A DNA stretch of 64,000 bases. It comes from Streblospio benedicti. Lineage: Eukaryota; Annelida; Polychaeta; Spionida; Spionidae. The notes under the pieces were generated by a model, which had not been told where the DNA came from, made no database searches, and worked only from the letters and a program-made list of their open reading frames with translations. Of the stretch, positions 59,239 through 64,000 are shown one piece after another. A program made the translations under genes and the position numbers. Positions within the stretch are counted from its first letter, which is position 1. Every line of letters starts with the position of its first letter. The DNA lies in assembly GCA_019095985.1 (NCBI GenBank), contig CM032661.1, forward strand, positions 36,756,596 to 36,820,595. The letters run 5' to 3'.

Positions 59239-60114
59239 CTACTGAAAGTACGGTGTCCTGTAAGCCGCCAGCTGGCAGCTCTGTGGCACCCCGGCCGGGA
59301 CCTGCCCCGCGCCGGAAGGCTGCAGCAGCCTCGAGGCCGCGTCAAACATCGAGCCCATGTCCGAAGGTGACCCCGCCGAGCCCACCGTGTCCGCTCCCAT
59401 GTACCACGAGTTGGCGGCCGTGGCTCTGTTGTACTGGTGGAGGGGCGTGCTGCCGCTACTGCCGTTACCCGCCGCCCCACCTCCTCCGCCGGAGAGGTCC
59501 TGAGGTCCGGGCTGGGGAGTGTGTCGGCTGTGGTCACCGTACAAGCCACCCAGCTGCTGTTGTTGCTGCTGCTGCTGCTGTGCCTCCGCCGGGCCCGGCG
59601 TGCCCACGCCGCAGCTGTACGCCGACGAACTAGTAGCAGCGTGCGACGTGGACGGCAAGCCACCGCCGTACATATTGTCCATCCGCGGCGGCGGCGCGTA
59701 CGGGTTATAGTAGGAAGACATGTGGTGGTGATGGGGGTGTGGGTGATGGCTGTTGCTGCCTGGGTAGTGCAGGTGAGGCGTGGACGACGACACGGGCGTG
59801 GACGCCGCGGGGGGCAGGTGACTGTCCACGGGCGAGTGGCTGCTGTTGTTGTGGTTCGCCGACGCCGAGGTCATGATGTTGTCCACGGAGAAGCGTGACG
59901 TCGACGCGGTCTCCGTGCTCAGGTCGGGTGAGCCGAGAGCGCCCAGCTGCTGCTGCTGGGAGCCACAGCGGTCGTCTGCTCCGCCGCCGGGCGTGGGGTG
60001 GGAAGAGCCCCCCGAGGCCGCCGGGCCACCGCCGAGGTTCATGCAGTCCGGGCGTGAGGTGGGCGGCGGGTGCGGGGGCAGGGGCGGGTCGAGCGGCTCC
60101 ACCTTGGTGACGAC
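59239..60114 (-). CDS. FoxC: FoxC exon 2 (C-terminal half)
   Basis: The exon starts after acceptor GACACTTGCAG and encodes 291 residues plus TAG. It opens VVTKVEPLDP, whose TKVEP resembles the sumoylation/synergy-control motif found in FoxC proteins. FSVDNIMTS (residues 382-390 of the joined protein) is a FoxC family hallmark and an eh1-like Groucho-binding motif. Then come His-, Pro- and Ser-rich stretches, nine glutamines in a row (CAG/CAA mix) near 59,555-59,581, and Gly-rich runs. The end, SCQLAAYRTPYFQ, matches in style the CQMAFPSSQSLYRTSGAF ending of vertebrate FoxC. GC content is far above the surrounding desert. Frame and phase 0 fit exon 1, and I am confident that it is the same gene. 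Confidence 0.88.
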   Translation of the reverse strand, partial: VVTKVEPLDPPLPPHPPPTSRPDCMNLGGGPAASGGSSHPTPGGGADDRCGSQQQQLGALGSPDLSTETASTSRFSVDNIMTSASANHNNSSHSPVDSHLPPAASTPVSSSTPHLHYPGSNSHHPHPHHHHMSSYYNPYAPPPRMDNMYGGGLPSTSHAATSSSAYSCGVGTPGPAEAQQQQQQQQQLGGLYGDHSRHTPQPGPQDLSGGGGGAAGNGSSGSTPLHQYNRATAANSWYMGADTVGSAGSPSDMGSMFDAASRLLQPSGAGQVPAGVPQSCQLAAYRTPYFQ

Positions 60115-61511
60115 CTGCAAGTGTCAGCAAACGACTCACTTATATAATGTGTGTACATGTTTTGCAATTGACTAGTATGGGGTTTGATCACTGGCATATC
60201 CATGTTTGTTTTTATTATTATTTGATTGTTGTTGTTTTTTCTCAAACGATGGGACCGTGGTTTGCAGCCATCCACAACCCTACAATTTACACTATACATG
60301 TGCGAAGTCGCACAATGATGATGAATGCCCTTCTATGGTGCAATTAGACATGTGTTGTTTTTAAGTTGCAAGCGACCACGGCACCACTCATGATCTGTTA
60401 GTGTTAATTTAACTATGTATTCAGGCATACGTTGATCATCTCATTTTGATATTCATTCTGAGACACAATAAGAGACATTTTAAAAATCTATCTTTATGAG
60501 TCCACTAATAAACTGTCATTTTGATTACGCCTATAGTATATAGACTCTATATAGTCTAAATTATGTATATGTCAAATTTAATGACTTACGATGGTGATGA
60601 CTGGTGAAATATGTACACTAAGTAAGTGAAGGACACATCTGATGTATAGTCAGCTTTTTGGACTCAATAATAAATCACTGACGTCCCAAAGATAAGTATA
60701 CTTCGAACTAAAAATGTGTTGTAAATTAGTTGTATTCGATGAGGAAATGATCAGTTATAATATCAATTTGTCATTGATTGATCAAATATAGTCGATATAA
60801 TTGATTTAACACAGTTAAAAGTTGAAGGCAATGATGGATCAAGTGGACCCAGTATTATAACATAAGACATTAATGAGAAAATACCATTCTAATAGAATAT
60901 TGATTGCATAGGTAATTATGCGTATACTGCTGTAGCTTTCTCCACAGAAAAAAATCTCTACGATCATGAATTTAGTTGTTCTATATTTGACAGCCTTTCA
61001 CCAATCCAGTTTTTACCTAGTAGGAATGTGCGGATTATCATGGGTTATCTACAATATGATCCTAGCCACCAAGGACAGCACCGCAATTCAATTGTTTCAG
61101 ATATCCAATTCTTTCTCTCTTTTTGCAAGTTTGATGTGTTCAAATTGCCTCAATGCACCAAATTGTTCCTATAAATGTATATTATCTCTACAGATACTCG
61201 AAGAACCCAAGATGCTCAGTGTAGTTTGATGGTAGATTTTTATCATTGTCAACTACATCATTATGGAAGTATTCGTGGATTAAAAATGCATGAACCGACG
61301 TTGACTGGCTGATGAGCGGGGGTGTGGACGATGATTTATTTATAGTGACAGTCCAAACTTTTTTACGAGAAAACTATAACCAGTGCATGCATACTATTTC
61401 CCAGTAGCTTATTGAAAAGTAAGTCTAAAACTCCTGATGAATACAACATGTGGTCGTGATTGCAACTGACCCATCATAATAATCATTAAAAACACTCTCC
61501 CTGTTCCTTAC
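60115..61511 (-). other. FoxC intron
   Basis: A 1,397-bp intron with donor CAG|GTAAGG and acceptor TTGCAG|GTC, phase 0. AT-rich, with no nested gene and no clear repeat. If retained, the reading frame would extend exon 1 by 28 codons to a stop at 61,425, giving a 335-residue form without the C-terminal half. Confidence 0.75.
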
Positions 61512-62432
61512 CTGTAGCGGTGGTATGCCGGTGGGTGACCTCTGGTGCTCCCTGTGGCCGCTGCTGCTGCCGCCGTCCGAGCCCCGGTGTCCTCCCGAGG
61601 CCGAGCTCTGCTGCTGTGGCCGATTATTCTCGTGCACGGCCGTCAATTCCTGTACCAGCCTCTCCTTGTCGTCCTCGCTCGTCTCTTCGGGGCTGCCCAT
61701 CGACCCATCGCCAAGCTTACCCTCTTCATCTGGCAGCTCCTTGCCATCGGCACCTCGAGCCTTCTTGAACCTCCTCCTTCGTCGCAAGTACGAGCCGTTG
61801 TCGAACATGTTGTAGGACTCTGGGTCGAGCGTCCAGTAGCTGCCTTTGCCAGGCTTCTTGTCATCGCGGGCGATCTTCACGAAGCAGTCGTTGAGGCTGA
61901 GGTTGTGGCGGATGGAGTTCTGCCAGCCCTGCTTGTTCTCCCGGTAGAAGGGGAAGCGGTCCATGATGAACTGGTAGATCCCGTTCAATGTGATCTTCTT
62001 GTCCGGCTGGCTCATCACGGCCATGGCGATGAGGGCGATGTAGCTGTACGGTGGCTTCACCATGTCCTTTGGGTTCTGGTGGTGGGTCATGGGACCATAC
62101 CCAGCCGCCGCTGCCGAGCTGTACGGGTTGTACCTGGCCATGGACGAGTACTGGTCGGCTGTGGGGGAGTACGGGTTCATGCCCCCGGCCATCATAGCCG
62201 CTCCGGCCATGCCCATGGAAGAGTACGAGCCCATCGAGCCCATGGATGCCGCGGCCCTGTAGGCGGACGGGTATTGGTCGCCGGAGGAGCCGTACAGGTT
62301 CATCCCGGCCGCTGCTGCCGCCGACATCATACTGAAGCCTGACGCTGGAGACGTGGAAGCTTGAGGAGGGTAGGCGGGGTGGTTGTGATGGGTGGAAGGG
62401 TGCCGCGACTGGTGCAGGCTGCTGCCTTGCAT
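61512..62432 (-). CDS. FoxC: FoxC exon 1 (N-terminus and forkhead domain)
   Basis: This exon encodes 307 residues. Residues 1-120 are Ala-, Met-, Ser- and Tyr-rich with the NPYS and YRAAA style of FoxC N-termini. Residues 122-224 are the forkhead (winged-helix) DNA-binding domain, starting [18 protein letters not shown]. Recognition helix 3 is [16 protein letters not shown] (about 172-187), and the domain ends in the basic LRRRRRFKK wing, a nuclear-localisation signal. [31 protein letters not shown] and [18 protein letters not shown] mark it as FoxC, not FoxA, FoxD or FoxF. The joined protein has 598 residues. It should act as a mesodermal and head/muscle-lineage transcription factor. Most FoxC differ at MSQPDK (usually QNAPDK) and KIARDD (usually KVPRDD). 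Confidence 0.93.
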
Positions 62433-62815
62433 TACTGCTACGGCAGGAGCAGTCTTTCGTCTGCTGGCTTCGGGGGTTTGCTGCTGTCTTTGACGACGTT
62501 GATGTTATGATGATTTAAGCCGTTGTTGGTATTTCATCTTGGTTGATGACCTTGAGTTGGTGATAGTGAATTTGATGTCTGTTTGATTGGAAGGCACAAT
62601 GGATGATTCACTTTGCACCCAACTATGATCCGTGACTGGCAAAACTAGTGTTTTAAAAATCCAAACGCGCTCGTGTAAAATCCTAATGAAATCCGTTGTC
62701 AATTATAGTTACATAGAGAAGAAGAGGCAGACGATATGAGTTATCACTGAAAGGTAGTCCATAACAACACTCCAAGTACACCACACTTGTACAGTACTTT
62801 GTCCACACAAACAAT
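62433..62815 (-). other. FoxC 5'UTR with two short upstream ORFs
   Basis: Between the expected start of transcription (near 62,815) and the start codon lie two short upstream frames on the minus strand: MDYLSVITHIVCLFFSM (about 62,765-62,712) and MKYQQRLKSS (about 62,537-62,505). Both end before the main start, so they could lower translation. Confidence 0.45.
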
Positions 62816-62842
62816 GCGCACAGCTCTCTTCAAACTCTCAGC

Positions 62843-62848
62843 TTTATA
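62843..62848 (-). promoter_or_regulatory. FoxC TATA box
   Basis: TATAAA (in GTTATAAAGC) on the minus strand, about 410 bp before the start codon and about 120 bp downstream of a CCAAT box: standard core-promoter geometry. Confidence 0.6.
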
Positions 62849-62968
62849 ACATCACTCTGGCAAAGTAATAGCGAGGCTCCACCAATTTGTCCAGATTGAC
62901 AGCTCCTCTTCCCAACACACAAGTCGTCTGCGACTCACGTTTCGCGCCCGCCTCGGCGCATAAATCAG

Positions 62969-62973
62969 CCAAT
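62969..62973. promoter_or_regulatory. CCAAT box (NF-Y type)
   Basis: CAGCCAATCAGCG, a strong NF-Y-type match, in reverse orientation relative to FoxC and about 120 bp upstream of the TATA box. Confidence 0.55.
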
Positions 62974-62997
62974 CAGCGTTGCCGTCTGCTCCGCTTT

Positions 62998-63034
62998 GGC
63001 CACGCCCCTCTTTCACCCAGCGGTCGCCATCTTG
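62998..63034. promoter_or_regulatory. GC/CACCC box and YY1-type site
   Basis: GGCCACGCCCC (Sp/KLF type, 62,998-63,008) is followed by CGCCATCTTG (YY1 type, about 63,025-63,034). With the CCAAT and TATA boxes they form a compact promoter for FoxC. Confidence 0.5.
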
Positions 63035-63040
63035 TTAGCG

Positions 63041-64000
63041 CATGCTTCTCGCGCATCAGTGAACGCGAGAATTAATTGGCAATTTCAACAGCTTTCAGAA
63101 AGAAACCACTCTTTCTTTTGCAACTTGAAATGGTCGCGGGGGCCATCCCAATTGACTGGCGTTTCATTCAATTGGGGGCTGGAAATGGCCATGTTATAGA
63201 GACGAGTTAGTTATAATGGTGTCACTGAGGTTTTTGGCATTCTTGGACCACAGTGACGATTGTTTATGTTAGGTGTTATAGTGAGGCACGCTCGAGGGTA
63301 GGCATTGATGGGATTACACGGCCATAACTTACGCAGGCAGGATTAGGAGACCACAGATATCCCCTTATACAGGGCTAGCCTTACACCCGAGGGCGTAAAA
63401 ATCCTCCATCTTTTGATCTCGCTTAAATGAACAGCATTCTCGCTTGCAGTGCAAATAAAATACTCCATTTGCTACACAAACTTCTTTTTCTCCACACCAC
63501 TTGAAAGGGGCAAGTTTTAATATTCCATAAAGTTTCCAGGGGGCACGTCAAGGTATTCACTTTGCAGCCTGACAGGGATTTTTTGTCATGCTATCAACAA
63601 AGGTCAGAGATAAGAAGGAGCAAGGGCAAGTGCATGAGAACGGGCCTTCCACGCGGCCCGGACCGAGCCTAGGGTCGCGTGGGACGGCGGACGGATGGCC
63701 CGAGGCCTGTAGATGAAATTTCAGTCAAATATCTTGAATTCACTGCAGCAAAATGCAAAGAAGCATGGTTGTAATGCTATATGTAAAGTGTCTGTATTTT
63801 TACTCTTTGAAAAAAATAGAAAAATAAAAATAAAAAATAGAGATTGTACACAGGAGATAATCATATTGTTATCTGTTATCTCAAAGTACATTAATTACTA
63901 CTGATATATTTTTGCATTTCCACATCATTTGGCCACGCTGTTGTTTTATTTGTTCACACATTGTCGATGTATCATTCTCAATTGGCAGCCCTTGTTTGTC
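63041..64000. other. Sequence upstream of FoxC promoter
   Basis: A GC-richer zone continues to about 63,730 (for example GCGGCCCGGACCGAGC near 63,654), then AT-rich sequence to the edge. No exon is supported. Possible proximal enhancer sequence. Confidence 0.4.

Noticed and set aside
59437-59898. 153-residue plus-strand frame opposite FoxC exon 2
   Set aside because: Antisense shadow of a low-complexity coding region.
61545-62342. 265-residue plus-strand frame opposite FoxC
   Set aside because: Antisense shadow of a GC-rich exon; the minus-strand frame is an unmistakable forkhead protein.

Overview
The window is a eukaryotic, intron-bearing, AT-rich genomic segment with one 100-base assembly gap. 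Its gene families (a FoxC forkhead gene, an MFSD4/NaGLT1-like sugar transporter, EGF-like exons) and its repeats (LINE remnants, short inverted-repeat elements, a minisatellite block) suggest a bilaterian marine invertebrate. A spiralian such as a mollusc is my best guess, but no feature proves it.

Layout. 1-3,650 is a minisatellite block with two unit types. 3,957-10,490 (minus strand) holds eight exons of a 12-TM MFS transporter; the last part of the protein is not in the window, and intron 3 carries a 5'-truncated LINE. 10.5-18.2 kb is a repeat-rich zone: a long foldback element, LINE and Ty3/gypsy fossils, several short tandem duplications and two isolated EGF-like exons. 18.5-23.2 kb contains a 1.3-kb sequence present twice in direct orientation. 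23-35 kb is largely non-coding, with islands of higher GC. 35,151-42,056 is a tandem segmental duplication. Each unit carries one single-exon gene for a protein with a predicted lipid-anchored N-terminus (MGCxxS) and an aerolysin/ETX-MTX2-like beta-rich domain, behind a TATA box and a heat-shock-element-like motif. 42-59 kb is a gene desert with GC islands, probably partly regulatory. 59,239-62,432 (minus strand) is FoxC in two exons, with a recognisable core promoter just upstream.

No operon-like cooperation is expected here. FoxC and its desert look like a developmental regulatory locus. The transporter and the aerolysin-like pair look like independent neighbours. The most unusual part is the aerolysin-like pair: lipid-anchor signals on a pore-forming-type fold, stress-type promoters, and flanking DNA far more alike than the genes it surrounds.
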